Below are positions 1-13,615 of a DNA stretch of 64,000 nt, piece by piece (within the stretch, counting starts at the first letter, position 1; every line of letters starts with the position of its first letter). This DNA is from Larix kaempferi. Its lineage: Eukaryota; Streptophyta; Pinopsida; Pinales; Pinaceae. The position numbers were made by a program, and so were the translations under genes. The notes beneath the pieces were generated by a model. It was not told where the DNA came from. It worked only from the letters and a program-made list of their open reading frames with translations, and did no database searches. Location of the stretch: the NCBI GenBank assembly GCA_027924585.1, contig BSBM01000870.1, positions 6,261,001-6,325,000 on the forward strand, in the 5' to 3' direction.

Positions 1-850
1 TTTGACTTATCATGGAACACTGGATTCTCTGCCATCATGATACAGTTCTGTTTGTCACATAGGATCACAGTTGGGTCTATCTCTAAGTCAAATAATCCCG
101 ATAATAGTTTCTAAATCCATACTGCATCACAACTAGCAAAGCAAGCAGCTGTATATTCCTCTTCGGTTGTGCTGATAGCCACACTAGACTGCTTCCTACT
201 AAACCACAAGATCATGGCAAATCAAAGATAATAACATCCGCTCTATGTGCTATTCTTGTTTGATACACTTCCTACCCAATCAACATCTGAGTAGCCATAC
301 AATCTGAAGTCATAATCTCCAAAATAATATAGACCAAAGTCTATCGTACCCTTCAGGTACCTCATCACATGCTTTGCAGCTATCAGGTGAACTCATCTAG
401 GTTCCACTAGATATTGTCGCAAGGTGTTTCACAGCGAAGCATATATCCCGCCTGGTATACGTCAGATACATCAATGACCCAATAATCTGTCTGTACAGAG
501 TTACATCCACTAACTCTGATGAGTCATCAGCTAATAGCTTCAAGTTGGAACCCATGAGAGTGGCCATGGCTTCACATTCCAACATATCAATTCTTCTCAA
601 GATTTCCACAGCATACTTTCCCGGGATGAGAAAGATTCCTTCTGAGCCTTGCCATACTTCCATACCTAGGAAGTAAGAGATCTTTCATTTTAATTTCTGT
701 TTGTAAAAATAGATCATCCACATACAGTTATAGTATGACATGTTCATCATTCGTAACGGATCAACTTTACTTTTGGTAAAGCCCAAGCTTATCAAGAAAC
801 TGTCAATTCTCCCTTTGTGACTAAACATCATTCACACTCTGCATTGAGTG
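1..850 (-). pseudogene. Ty1/copia pol remnant: reverse transcriptase-RNase H (element 1)
   Basis: Decayed C-terminal pol. The longest open piece (397-663, minus) has the copia RT blocks YAVEILRR, MATLMGS, IIGSLMYLTYTR and ICFAVKHL. Further upstream in the gene (about 700-830) the catalytic YVDD is readable in another frame, with a TAA two codons before it. Downstream (about 1-210) the RNase H region is broken by stops and frameshifts. The same region in element 2 is better preserved. The copy cannot make a functional enzyme. Confidence 0.8.
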
Positions 851-2132
851 ATCTTCTGCATATCTATCTGTGCCATCTCTCGTCAGATGGGTCTACTGAT
901 ATGAGCCTCAATATCATTCGAACTCTGTGGTGAGTTCCTTCTTGCATCCATGTCATCTGTGTATAGAAACCATATTCAACCTTGTAGCAAAGGTTGAGAT
1001 CCACATCACCCATGGTGATCATTAAGCTCATCAATTGACTATCGATCCTGGGTACCCGTACAGAGCTTTCTTCAATTGAATCCTTGATTCACACTTCTTC
1101 TTCAATTACATCATTAAGATAATGGTCTTATCTAGCCACTTGGAGCAAACATCTCATCATGATTCTCTTCCTCTTTCTAAGAGAATCTTCTAGCCACGAG
1201 CCTTCTATAGTATGTTTCATTTGTAAATATTTTTGTTGAACATCCATCAGTTGTTCGGTGTTGATCATTCATCATGATCTTTCCTACAAATCAAAATTAA
1301 GTACATGATTAGTAATACTTCATAATCATCAAATCATGTTGACATGATAACCTATTATGCATACATATATGATTTACATAGTTATGCTACTATCTTGACT
1401 AATACTTTGGCACAACACTTTTCCATATCTTGTATGCATACAATGGCTATCTAGATGCCTTCCATCTCTACCAGAACATACTATCGAGAGTGTGCACAGC
1501 TCTTAGCATGTCAGCAAAGAGCTTTCATTCTAGACAAGCAACAATGGAATGTTTGTCCAACTTATCAATCATATGCATATTAGTAGTATACTGTTCAATG
1601 CTATATGAATGTTTACACTCAGCATGATATATTTTAGGAATAGAAATATGCATACAACTATTAAAAGCAATATCATTTATTTTTTATTTTTTTCAAATAA
1701 CAATTCAAATACTTATCTTTTATGTTTGTGTGGTTGCCTCCCGCTTGATCTTCTATATGTCTTTTGAACATCTACTCATTTTGTACCATTGTGCATGCTC
1801 AAGTGTGCACTAGTGTCATCCTCATGATCTGGATTAGTATACTTGCTTAGTTATGTCTAACATACCTAAACAATATCTTCTTTGTTCTCTTTAATGATTT
1901 ACAGATTCTGTGCTAGAACCTTCATATCTCATAGGTTAAGCATAATAGAACAAAATCATACATACCTCGTAAGTAGAACTTCTATGTGATCAAAGATTAT
2001 GGATGAGTCTCTGTCATGGTCATGGAACTTGATTTGTCTTTCGTGATGTACTTGTGTCTTGTTAGCAGACAACATCAATCTCATACAACACCACAGTGCA
2101 TTAGTACAATCATATAGCCCTAATCAATGAAT

Positions 2133-2137
2133 GTCTT
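2133..2137. repeat. Target-site duplication GTCTT (left)
   Basis: GTCTT directly precedes the TG of the large LTR element and is repeated directly after its final CA at 13611-13615. The uninterrupted site is seen once in element 2 at 34302-34306. Confidence 0.9.
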
Positions 2138-5100
2138 TGTGACATATCCAAATAAAACGAGTTAATAAATTTGGTAAAATTTTAAAAACAATTCTTCCAT
2201 TATATAATTAACGAAATAAATGTATTGCCATAACGTCAATGGTCTCTGCAAAGAAATGTACTTGTGGGAGGGATAACAGTCCGACATGCTTCCGTAAGTA
2301 AAACGACAAAACGAAATGATTATTATACACCCATGTTACACAGCATAGGCCGAACAATGATATATTTTAAATAGCAACCATAATCAATTACCAAGAATTT
2401 CATTGGACACAAAATAACCATATACATAACAACATCACCATTAAAATCATACATATGAACGAGACAAGATATACCGTGGTTCACCCCATCCTTGGGCTAC
2501 GTCCACAAAACCGTCATATCTTTATTCATCAATAAATAAGGATTCTGCGAGGCAACTTTTACAATCTTTGCATTTTCACTTTCTCTGGGTATCCTATCAA
2601 CCAGATTTAAAAGCGTTTTTTAAAAGCAACTTGAACATGGATGAATTACCATATCCTTTCCTCACTAAGCATTCTAGTTAACATAACACTTTCTTTAGCA
2701 ATACAATCATAATATAAGGGGCTTCAACCCTTATACTATCCCCTCCAATGCGTACTATGTAAGTCAAGTTGAAGCTTTCTATAATAACAATAAAATCTAT
2801 GACCCTTTATCGATTATAAAATTCACTTTAACTTAAGGATTAGTACAAGGGTTTTAACCTCTTCACCCCTTTCACATAAAATACTTACAGGTCGAATCCT
2901 CTTAAATATTTCACCTATCGACCAGAAATACTTAATGAAAACTGATTACCATCAGAAGAACAAAAATAGAATCTGCCTACTTAACAACAGCACAAAACAT
3001 TCCTTTCCAAAAATGTGAGCTCTAGGATCAGTTCTCACTGGGGAGGGATCACCCTGATTTATTCATATATAAAAAAAAATACATAACCTCACACAAACAA
3101 CTATGAATAACCGGGTTCAAGGTTCGATTCGTCAATTGATTTATAAGTATATATATATCAATTTATAAATGAAGGTACTGCCCAAATCGCACAGGGAGAG
3201 TTCATACTAATGTATCTACAATATTTACTGGGGTAGTTCCAGATCGCATCATTATGATCTCAACATATATATATAAACCTATATATATACTTTAGTGTGC
3301 TGTCCAAATCGCATAGGCAGAATGTATAAATATGTAACTACAATATTTTAAGGAATACTGGGGGTTTATCCCTAGACAATGATCTAGAGAAGAGACTTTG
3401 ATACGAAAACAGAGCTATCGTTCCCTCTAGGTATAAGCAAATATAAGAGACCACAGTTTCACACATTAGCAACCAATGGAAAGTTACAACTGAAATCGAG
3501 ATCTCAGATAGGCATCTGCGGTCTCCCTTTGATATTCAACATATTACGGAACTATCATTTAACTAGCATAAGCAATAGAATGGAATTCACAAGTTTCACA
3601 AAGACAACCGAGATCCTGAGGCCGGGGTCTAGATTTTTCGAACAACTACGATTTCCCATCAATATTCAACATAAAACAGAACTATCATAGATATGATTTC
3701 AGTACAGTAAAGACAAGGAAAGGGACCTACGATTTCCACCTACCACAATCCGCTGGAAGAAATATGATTTTGCCATAGTAAAGGACGGAGATCTGTGTTC
3801 TCAGTCTAGCAACCATCATCTGGAAAATAAATACGAGATCAATGTGGTAATAAAAAAAATAAGAGATCTACGACCTCTACCTATCACAAACCGCTGGAAG
3901 AATTATGATTTTGCCACAGTAAAGGACGGAGATCTGTGATCTCAGTCTAGCAACAATCATCTGGAAGCGTGGTAATAAAAAAATAAGAGATCTACGACCT
4001 CTACCTATCACAAACCGCTGGAAGAAATATGATTTTGCCACAGTAAAGGACGGAGATCTGTGATCTCAGTCTAGCAACAATCATCTGGAAAATAAATACG
4101 AAATCAGCGTGGTAATAAAAAAAAAGAGATCTACGACCTCTACCTATCACAAACCGCTGGAAGAAATATGATTTTTCCCCAGTATCTGCGCTTTCAATTT
4201 TCCAAAAATGCAGAGAACAACAAACCCACGACTTCAATCTCTGCAGAAATCGACCTACATTATCAGTTCAGTAATTATGCATAGAAGAACAACCTACGAC
4301 TTCGATCTCAACATGAAATCGATCTAGACTATCAGTTCACTAAAATGCATAGAGCAACAACCACGATTCAATCTCAGCGTACATTACTGATCCATCGTTT
4401 CTTCCAAGAATAAACAAAGCAAGAACACCACGATTACCAAACAATAACCCAGATCCAAAGATCGGAGACCGGCGATTTCACTTCAGCGTACATTACTGAT
4501 CCATCATTTTCTTCCAAGAATAAACAAAGCAAGAACACCACAGTCACCAAACAATAACCCAGATCCGAAGATCAGAGATCGGCGATTTCACTTCAGTGTA
4601 CATTACTGATCCATCGTTTTCTTCCAAGAATAAACAAAGCAAGAACTCTATTCTCAAAAGAATCATAACCCTGTAACAGAGTATGGACAATCCACAGCTA
4701 ACGAGCACCGTAACCTCCTTGACAGAGTATAAAAATGCGCAAATAAGCAACCGTAACCTGAAGCGAGGTATCTTCCCCCAGAGCTCGTTTCCCCCCTTTT
4801 TATGCCCTTGGAATTCCCACTGCCCAAGTGACAAAACGGATCCAAACAATCTCCTTGCATTAAGGGAAACAAGTGTCAGCTTTGTTTAAGTTTTTGGCGT
4901 TCCATTAGAGAGGCAACTTCGCTTAAATATCTCCACAAGCTCCTCCATAATGCACACATAACCAGGAGTGACCCAATTCGGCACTTATTGAAATCCCCTA
5001 TTTTTTATGGGGTGTTGTCCCAAGACATAACTCCTTCGTGTAAGTGGTCGATGATCACAACGTTAGATAACTGGAGAAGTAAAAGGATAAACATATGGGA

Positions 5101-5911
5101 GAAACCTCCTCGATTTGTTTTTTCCAAGATAAGGATCAATGAATAGGAAATTCAATCCTAACTAAGCTTCACTATCTTACCCACCCCATTCACCGGGGTT
5201 TCCTCGGCGGAAAACCTTAGTTAAAAGGTTCTATATCTTAGGAAAGTCCATGGATATTTACGGATATTTTATTCCATACCCTATTGTTATAAATCTAATC
5301 AATACAAGTATGCGGTATTCTTAATATGATAGTTGTTCCTTGATATATATATATATATATATATATATCATACTAAGTCATGTTGGTGTCATGATACTTT
5401 TCTAGGAAAATATCCCTCTTTCACCTTCTTAGTTATGTTAATCATTTCTTGTTTATCTTTGGCTAGGTTATAACATCTATACCCTAACACATATAGGTGT
5501 ATACTAAAATTTAGGCTCAAGGATAAGTCATTTTAAATAATGCTCATCAATTTCATCTTTTCCCCTTTTCCACCTTTTTCAAAGGTGGTTGTAACATAGC
5601 CCCCTTAGTTTCCTTTCTTTTCTTTCGATGTTCTTAGGTTAAGTTTCTGGCACCCTCTTAGTACTAATTATGGTTATCATAATAGTTAACATTTATATTA
5701 AGATATCACCTAAACTTCATGTTACTAGGTGATCATCCTTAGTTTAGTCCCATAGATTTATAATACCATTTTTAAAACTTAGAAAAATATCATGATGATA
5801 CTTTCAAGGTCCACTGGTGGGGCCTTGGCCTTGAGCTCCTCACCAGGCCTGATACATAGTTTTACGATACTCATTTATAAATCTGATAGGGATAGAGAGG
5901 GGAATATTACA
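2138..5911 (-). repeat. 3' LTR of the LARD-like element
   Basis: Matches 9113-13610 end to end except for fewer copies of an internal ~140-bp tandem repeat (three full copies here, eight in the other LTR). Starts TGTGACAT and ends ATTACA. Contains a (TA)n tract at about 5343-5368. The small open frames at 4544-4889 recur at the same LTR positions in the other copy and are not genes. Confidence 0.9.
3780..4165. repeat. ~140-bp tandem array, three full copies, inside the 3' LTR
   Basis: Repeated block running from 'gagatctacgacctctacc' through 'gctggaagaaatatgatttt' to 'ggacggagatctgtgatctc'. The diagnostic GGAGATCTGTG motif occurs near 3788, 3928 and 4050, and then a truncated last copy enters unique LTR sequence near 4170. 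Confidence 0.85.
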
Positions 5912-5924
5912 TCCTCCTCCCCTT
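5912..5924 (-). other. Polypurine tract of the LARD-like element
   Basis: Plus-strand TCCTCCTCCCCTT directly abuts the LTR end. On the minus strand this is AAGGGGAGGAGGA, the plus-strand primer that lies just inside a 3' LTR. Confidence 0.8.
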
Positions 5925-6162
5925 AAAATAACACCGTTCTCGGTGTTCATATTTTTCAGCGCTTCGTCGTCAGTGTTCATAATCAAAACAAGAAACCTAA
6001 AAAAATGAGTCATTTATTGTAGCATATCATTTGCAATTCATGGAATATCTTTAGTTCCTTTTCTTGTTCTTTTATTATCACAAACATACTTAAATCCAGT
6101 TCTCTAAGAATTGTATACTGTTTAATTTAATCAATACATCAATCATTTGATCCAGGAAATCC

Positions 6163-6475
6163 TTGCCTAACACCCCAGTGCTCACGCAGCAATCCTTTCG
6201 GGGTTTTCTTGCCTAACACCATAGTGCTCACGCAGCAACCCTTTCGGGGTTTTCTTTCCTAACACCATAGTGCTCACGCAGCAATCCTTTCGGAGATTTC
6301 TTGCCTAACACCACAGTGCTCACATAGCAATCCTTTCGGAGATTTCTTGCCTAACACCACAGTGCTCACGCAGCAATCCTTTCAGAGATTTCTTGCCTAA
6401 CACCACAGTGCTCACACAGCAATCCTTTCGGAGATTTCTTGCCTAACACCATAGTGCTCACACAACAATCCTTTC
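6163..6475. repeat. 46-47-bp tandem array, seven copies
   Basis: Unit starts CCTAACACCatAGTGCTCAC and ends in CAATCCTTTCGG(G/A). The CCTAACACC motif recurs near 6166, 6212, 6258, 6305, 6351, 6398 and 6443. It is head-to-tail without unique spacers and sits just inside the 3' LTR. Confidence 0.9.
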
Positions 6476-9097
6476 TCCCATGCATACTAAGCAGCATCCT
6501 ACCTCCCGCATATGCATTTTATTATAGTTTGCCTAGGTCTTTACAACCTGCTGATTCATTCGAGAATCCTGGCAGCTATCAACTCCCTGATCTCTAGGGA
6601 GTGTTTTAGTGCCCTTAACGCACTTTTACATAATTCCCCTCAAGCCTTCTCGCTTGAGTCCTGGAATTTATTTTCCCTCAAGCCGCCTTGCTTGAGTCTA
6701 GAAAAATCTCTTTCAAATTAATCGGCTATTTCGTCATATTACATTTTGTAACCATACGATTACTCTTACCAATTCGGGTCGAATTTCCTGATTAAAAAAA
6801 TATATCAAAATTTTAAAAGAATCTGTAACAGTTGCGATGTGGATCTTAAATCCTCACCCCCTTATTTTACCATGCATAATATTTATGCTCTTGCATTTTC
6901 ACAAGCTTCCCAGAAATTTCACCATCTGCCAAATTTCACTTGTTAGTATCACTTTATATACAAAATCAAATATTGTAAGAAGATCCCTTCCTTAAACAGA
7001 AAGTCATCTTTCTTAATAAAATATCCATATGTGATCATCGAAGATGTCATTTCCTACTACACATAACTCGCTTATAAGATTTCATAATGTTTTGAACACG
7101 ATATAACATTCTTTCTATGATGATCCATGGACATTATGATCATTTAACCTCGAATGTTAGCTTTCACCATTTCAACACAATTCCTATTTTAGTTATACAA
7201 CCCTTTTTTGTATACCCTAACATCATATAGGGATAACCAATTGTCTAAAAACAAACTTACATACCTTATACAGATAACCATGTACCTTTGTAAAGGCGAC
7301 CGCATAGCTCACCTTCATCTGTCGAGGTTCCAATTTACTTGTATCATCACACATTAGTATTATACATGAATCGATATATATATCCCACATTTACCCATTG
7401 ATGGGTGTCAGGCAGTGATGTGTGGGAAAAATAACATTTGCTCGACCACAACATTCAAAGTGTTAGTCGTATAAGGTAATTAAATCATAAGAACAATCAT
7501 ACATATAACATATGTTCAAACATCATTTTTACTTGTTTCATAAAAGCTTATACCTCGATTACTGTCTCAAAGATCACTTCCGATCTACCCTGCAAATTCC
7601 ATGTCATCAATGTTTTCCTTAACACATAATAAATAAAAACAGTCATTCCTTGTGGCAACATAAGGACGTCAGAAGATTACAGCATCCTACTAACCTGTAT
7701 TTATTTCATGTTGGTTCTAGGTTTCCAATAATCTATCCTTTAACAAAATAATCAATTTGAGAAAACATATAGTTGTACATGGATAGCAAGTCGTCATAAA
7801 TATTGAACTAATAAAAGTATAACTATTACTCATTGTTTCCTACGTCTATCTTAGTAGAAATTACTGAGATAAGAGGTATATATAAAAGGTACTCATGCAT
7901 TTTCATCATATGTATTAACTGATTAATATTCACATGTATACCTTGTAATTATAACCATTTTCCTTTTGTTGCACTTATATGTAAGGGTACAAGCATGCTT
8001 CAATGTCACAAAAATTGTATTATAATTACTTATCCTATACAATTACATACTAGAATGAAATTGATTAGCAAGGAGACTATTAACAACTTTTCTCCTTTGC
8101 AATCTCACAATTTCCTAGTAAAAAAAAAACTTCACACCAATTAAAGTTAATTTCTTTGTTTAAAAGAAACCAGACATCTTAGTCTAGCCAAACTATACTT
8201 CTTATGGAATATTAATTTAGCATAAGTAACTCACTTATAGTTTGATACCTCAGTAAAAAGAAAAACAACATCTTAACATCACATAATTATGCTTCCCTCA
8301 TAACTAGAAATATTAAATTCACAATGGCTCCTCCTGTAGCATGCACCTTTACAGATTTTACTACTAAGGTCAACAACATTATAAATTTATAAACTTTCTT
8401 ATTTAAGATAACTCATATGTAAACGGAACTTGATCGTTTCTTACGTAGTTCAAAACCCAAGTCTGACCCAAACTATCAAATCTTTAATGGACCCTTTAAC
8501 ATATAGACTTGCTTTTGATTTGATCTTAATGGATCTTTTAACAGATCTAAGTTGCTTGCATTTCCCATCTAAATTTCATATTTGGAAATCTAGACTATTG
8601 GTCAATCCAGTTTACTTAGTTATCTAAGGTCAACCAAATTAGGAGACTTCCTTAGCCTATAAACCTCACTTTGAAATAGCTAGGGTAACTTCCAATACGT
8701 GCTTTTACTCTACTTACGAGTACCCATTTCATAAGGACTTAACTCCCATAGTCTATCTTTTTAACATAAATTTTTGACCTTATAGAGTATGAAACACATT
8801 GTAGAGTATGACGAGATATTCATTGTTTAGTATTAATCAATAGAAGATCATTCAATTACATAAAAAGACGTATGCGATGTATGTTCACAAATAGACACTA
8901 CTAAGCCATTATAATGCTCCAGTGAAATGGAACATACTTACTTGCAATTTCCAAAACGTCACGTTGCTTACATCTTGCCGATCCTTGGAAATGAAGTTTT
9001 ATGTTTGCGTCTTATAGAATGGAGTCCCTTCCTAGTTCGACAAACTTGTTTTTGTTTTCCCCTATTGAGCCCAATAAGCCCGAGTGTTTGCAACCTA

Positions 9098-9110
9098 TGC
9101 TCTGATACCA
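9098..9110 (-). other. Primer binding site (tRNA-iMet) of the LARD-like element
   Basis: Plus-strand TGCTCTGATACCA. The minus strand reads TGGTATCAGAGCA, complementary to the 3' end of plant initiator tRNA-Met. It is 2 nt from the 5' LTR. This sets the element's orientation. Confidence 0.85.
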
Positions 9111-9112
9111 TA

Positions 9113-12100
9113 TGTGACATCTCCAAATAAAACGAGTTAGTAAATTTGGTAAAATTTTAAAAACAATTCTTCCATTATATAATTAACGAAATAAATGTAT
9201 TGCCATAACGTCAATGGTCTCTGCAAAGAAATGTACTTGTGGGAGGGATAACAGTCCGACATGCTTCCGTAAGTAAAACGACAAAACAAAATGATTATTA
9301 TACACCCATGTTACACAGCTTAGGCTGAACAATGATATATTTTAAATAGCAACCATAATCAGTTACCAAGAATTTCATTGGACACAAAATAACCATATAC
9401 ATAACAACATCACCATTAAAATCATACATATGAACGAGACAAGATATACCGTGGTTCACCCCATCCTTGGGCTAAGTCCACAAAACCATCATATCTTTAT
9501 TCATCAATAAAGAAGGATTCTGCAAGGCAACTTTTACAATCTTTGCATTTTCACTTTCTCTGGGTATCCTATCAACCAGATTTAAAAGCATTTTTTTAAA
9601 AGCAACTTGAACATGGATGAATTACCATATCCTTTCCTCACTAAGCATTCTAGTTAACATAACACTTTCTTTAGCAATACAATCATAATATAAGGGGCTT
9701 CAACCCTTATACTATCCCCTCCAATGCGTACTATGTAAGTCAAGTTGAAGCTTTCTATAATAACAATAAAATCTATGACCCTTTATCGATTATAAAATTC
9801 ACTTTAACTTAAGGATTAGTACGAGGGTTTTAACCTCTTCACCCCTTTCACATAAAATACTTACAGGTCGAATCCTCTTAAATATTTCACCTATCGACTA
9901 GAAATACTTAACGAAAATTGATTACCATCAGAAGAACAAAAATAGAATCTGCCTACTTAACAACAGCACAAAACATTCCTTTCCAAAAATGTGAGCTCTA
10001 GGATCGGTTCTCACTGGGGAGGGATCGCCCTGATTTATTCATATATAAAAAAAAAATACATAACCTCACATAGACAACTATGAATAACCGGGTTCAAGGT
10101 TCGATTCGTCAATTGATTTATAAGTATATATATATCAATTTATAAATGAAGGTATTGCCCAAATCGCACAGGGAGAGTTCATACTAATGTATCTACAATA
10201 TTTACTGGGGTAGTTCCAGATCGCATCATTATGATCTCAACATATATATATAAACCTATATATATACTTTAGTGTGCTGTCCAAATCGCATAGGCAGAAT
10301 GTATAAATATGTAACTACAATATTTTAACGAATACTGGGGGTTTATCCCTAGAAAATGATCTAGAGAAGAGACTTTGATACGAAAACAGAGCTATCGTTC
10401 CCTCCAGGTATAAGCAAATATAAGAGACCACAGTTTCACACATTAACAACCAATGGAAAGTTACAACTGAAATCGAGATCTCAGATAGGCATCTGCGTTC
10501 TCCCTTTGATATTCAACATATTACGGAACTATCATTTAACTAGCATAAGCAATAGAATGGAATTCACAAGTTTCACAAAGACAACCGAGATCCTGAGGCC
10601 GGGGTCTGGATTTTTCGAACAACTATGATTTCCCATCAATATTTAACATAAAACAGAACTATCATAGTTATGATTTCAGTACAGTAAAGACAAGGAAAGG
10701 GACCTATGATTTCCACCTACCACAATCCGCTGGAAGAAATATGATTTTTCCACAGTAAAGGACGGAGATCTATGATCTCAGTCTAGCAACCATCATCTGG
10801 AAAATAAATACGAGATCAGCGTGGTAATAAAAAAAATAAGAGATCTACGACCTCTACCTATCACAAACCGCTGGAAGAATTATGATTTTGCCACAGTAAA
10901 GGATGGAGATCTGTGATCTCAGTCTAGCAACAATCATCTGGAAAATAAATAAGAAATCAGCGTGGTAATAAAAAAATAAGAGATCTACGACCTCTACCTA
11001 TCACAAACCGCTGGAAGAAATATGATTTTGCCACAGTAAAGGACGGAGATCTGTGATCTCAGTCTAGCAACAATCATCTGGAAAATAAATACGAAATCAG
11101 CGTGGTAATAAAAAAAATAAGAGATCTATGACCTCTACTTATCACAAACCGCTGGAAGAAATATGATTTTGCCACAGTAAAGGAGGGAGATCTGTGATCT
11201 CAGTCTAGCAACAATCATCTGGAAAATAAATACGAAATCAGCGTGGTAATAAAAAATAAGAGATCTACGACCTCTACCTATCACAAACCGCTGGAAGAAA
11301 TATGATTTTGCTACAGTAAAGGACGGAGATCTGTGATCTCAGTCTAGCAACAATCATCTGGAAAATAAATACGAAATCAGCTTGGTAATAAAAAAAAAAA
11401 GAGATCTATGACCTCTACCTATCACAAACCACTGGAAGAAATATGATTTTGCCACAGTAAAGGACGGAGATCTGTGATCTCAGTCTAGCAACAATCATCT
11501 GGAAAATAAATACGAAATCAGCGTGGTAATAAAAAAAGTAAGAGATCTACGACCTCTACCTATCACAAACCGCTGGAAGAAATATGATTTTGCCGCAGTA
11601 AAGGACGGAGATCTGTGATCTTAGTCTAGCAACAATCATCTGGAAAATAAATACGAAATCAGCGTGGTAATAAAAAAAATAAGAGATCTACGACCTCTAC
11701 CTATCACAAACCACTGGAAGAAATATGATTTTGCCATAGTAAAGGACGGAGATCTGTGATCTCAGTCTAGCAACAATCATCTGGAAAATAAATACGAAAT
11801 CAGCGTGGTAATAAAAAAAATAAGAGATCTACGACCTCTACCTATCACAAACCGCTGGAAGAGAATGATTTCGCCCCAGTATCTACGCTTTCAATTTTCC
11901 AAAAATGTAGAGAACAACAAACCCACGACTTCAATCTTTGCAAAAATCGACCTACACTATCAGTTCAGTAATTATGCAGAGAAGAACAACCTACGACTTC
12001 GATCTCAACATGAAATCGATCTAGACTATCAGTTCACTAAAATGCATAGAGCAACAACCACGATTTAATCTCAGCGTACATTACTGATCCATCGTTTCTT

Positions 12101-13610
12101 CCAAGAATAAACAAAGCAAGAACACCAGGATTACCAAACAATAACCCAGATCCAAAGATCGGAGACCGGCGATTTCACTTCAGCGTACATTACTGATCCA
12201 TCGTTTTCTTCCAAGAATAAACAAAGCAAGAACACCACGGTCACCAAACAATAACCCAGATCCGAAGATCGGAGATCGGCGATTTCACTTCAGCGTACAT
12301 TACTGATCCATCATTTTCTTCTAAGAATAAACAAAGCAAGAACTCTATTCTCAAAAGAATCATAACCCTGTAACAGAGTATGGACAATCCACAGCTAACG
12401 AGCACCGTAACCTCCTTGACAGAGTATAAAAATGCGCAAATAAGCAATCGTAACCTGAAGCGAGGTATCTTCCCCCGGAGCTCGTTTCCCCCCTTTTTAT
12501 GCCCTTGGAATTCCCACCGCCCAAGTGACAAAACGGATCCAAACAATCTCCTTGCATTAAGGGAAACAAGTGTCAGCTTTGTTTAAGTTTTTGGCGTTCC
12601 ATTAGAGAGGCAGCTTTGCTTAAATATCTCCACAAGCTCCTCCATAATGCACACATAACCAGGAGTGACCCAAGTCAGCACTTATTGAAATCCCCTATTT
12701 TTTATGGGGTGTTGTCCCAAGACATAACTCCTTCGTGTAAGTGGTCGATGATCACAACGTTAGATAACTGGAGAAGTAAAAGGATAAACATATGGGAGAA
12801 ACCTCCTCGATTTGTTTTTTCCAAGATAAGGATCAATGAATAGGTAATTCAATCCTAACTAAGCTTCACTATCTTACCCACCCCATTCACCGGGGTTTCC
12901 TCGGCGGAAAACCTTAGTTAAAAGGTTCTATATCTTAGGAAAGTCCATGGATATTTACGGATATTTTATTCCATACCCTATTGTTATAAATCTAATCAAT
13001 ACAAGTATGCGGTATTCTTAATATGATAGTTGTTCCTTGATATATATATATATATATATATATATATCATACTAAGTCATGTTGGTGTCATGATACTTTT
13101 CTAGGAAAATATCCCTCTTTCACCTTCTTAGTTATGTTAATCATTTCTTGTTTATCTTTGGCTAGGTTATAACATCTATACCCTAACACATATAGGTGTA
13201 TACTAAAATTTAGGCTCAAGGATAAGTCATTTTAAATAATGCTCATCAATTTCATCTTTTCCCCTTTTCCACCTTTTTCAAAGGTGGTTGTAACATAGCC
13301 CCCTTAGTTTCCTTTCTTTTCTTTCGATGTTCTTAGGTTAAGTTTCTGGCACCCTCTTAGTACTAATTATGGTTATCATAATAGTTAACATTTATATTAA
13401 GATATCACCTAAACTTCATGTTACTAGGTGATCATCCTTAGTTTAGTCCCATAGATTTATAATACCATTTTTAAAACTTAGAAAAATATCATGATGATAC
13501 TTTCAAGGTCCACTGGTGGGGCCTTGGCCTTGAGCTCCTCACCAGGCCTGATACATAGTTTTACGATACTCATTTATAAATCTGATAGGGATAGAGAGGG
13601 GAATATTACA
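9113..13610 (-). repeat. 5' LTR of the LARD-like element
   Basis: Nearly identical to 2138-5911 outside the expanded tandem array. Starts TGTGACAT and ends ATTACA, followed at once by GTCTT. It carries a longer (TA)n tract near 13040-13067. It is about 724 nt longer than the other LTR, close to five extra array units. Confidence 0.9.
10755..11870. repeat. ~140-bp tandem array, eight full copies, inside the 5' LTR
   Basis: Same unit as at 3780-4165. GGAGATCT(G/A)TG recurs near 10763, 10905, 11045, 11186, 11326, 11465, 11605 and 11747, and then the truncated last copy enters unique LTR sequence near 11870. Units vary mainly in the poly-A run after 'gtggtaat'. Confidence 0.9.
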
Positions 13611-13615
13611 GTCTT
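13611..13615. repeat. Target-site duplication GTCTT (right)
   Basis: Direct partner of 2133-2137. Beyond it the element 1 sequence resumes (CTATTATTCACATAC), exactly as at 34307 in element 2. Confidence 0.9.

Larger units (their letters stand above)
5912..9112 (-). other. Internal domain of the LARD-like element, non-coding
   Basis: 3.2 kb between the LTRs. All open frames on both strands are under about 75 codons and resemble no gag, protease, integrase or RT. The only internal structure seen is the 46-bp array near its left end. Confidence 0.8.
2138..13610 (-). mobile_element. LARD-like non-autonomous LTR retrotransposon, 11.5 kb, nested in element 1
   Basis: Two direct LTRs (3774 and 4498 nt) flank a 3201-nt internal domain. 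The LTRs start TGTGACAT and end ATTACA, and the 5-bp duplication GTCTT brackets the element. A tRNA-iMet PBS (9098-9110) and a polypurine tract (5912-5924) both read on the minus strand, so the 5' LTR is on the right. No gag or pol frame of any length exists inside. Very long LTRs with a conserved but non-coding interior are the definition of large retrotransposon derivatives (LARDs), which must borrow proteins from an autonomous relative. In the first 260 bp the LTRs differ at six positions by eye, so the insertion is moderately young. Confidence 0.88.

Noticed and set aside
6163-6475. Regular ~46-bp repeats that could be mistaken for a CRISPR array
   Set aside because: Copies are contiguous with no unique spacers, there are no cas genes, and the array lies inside a plant LTR element.
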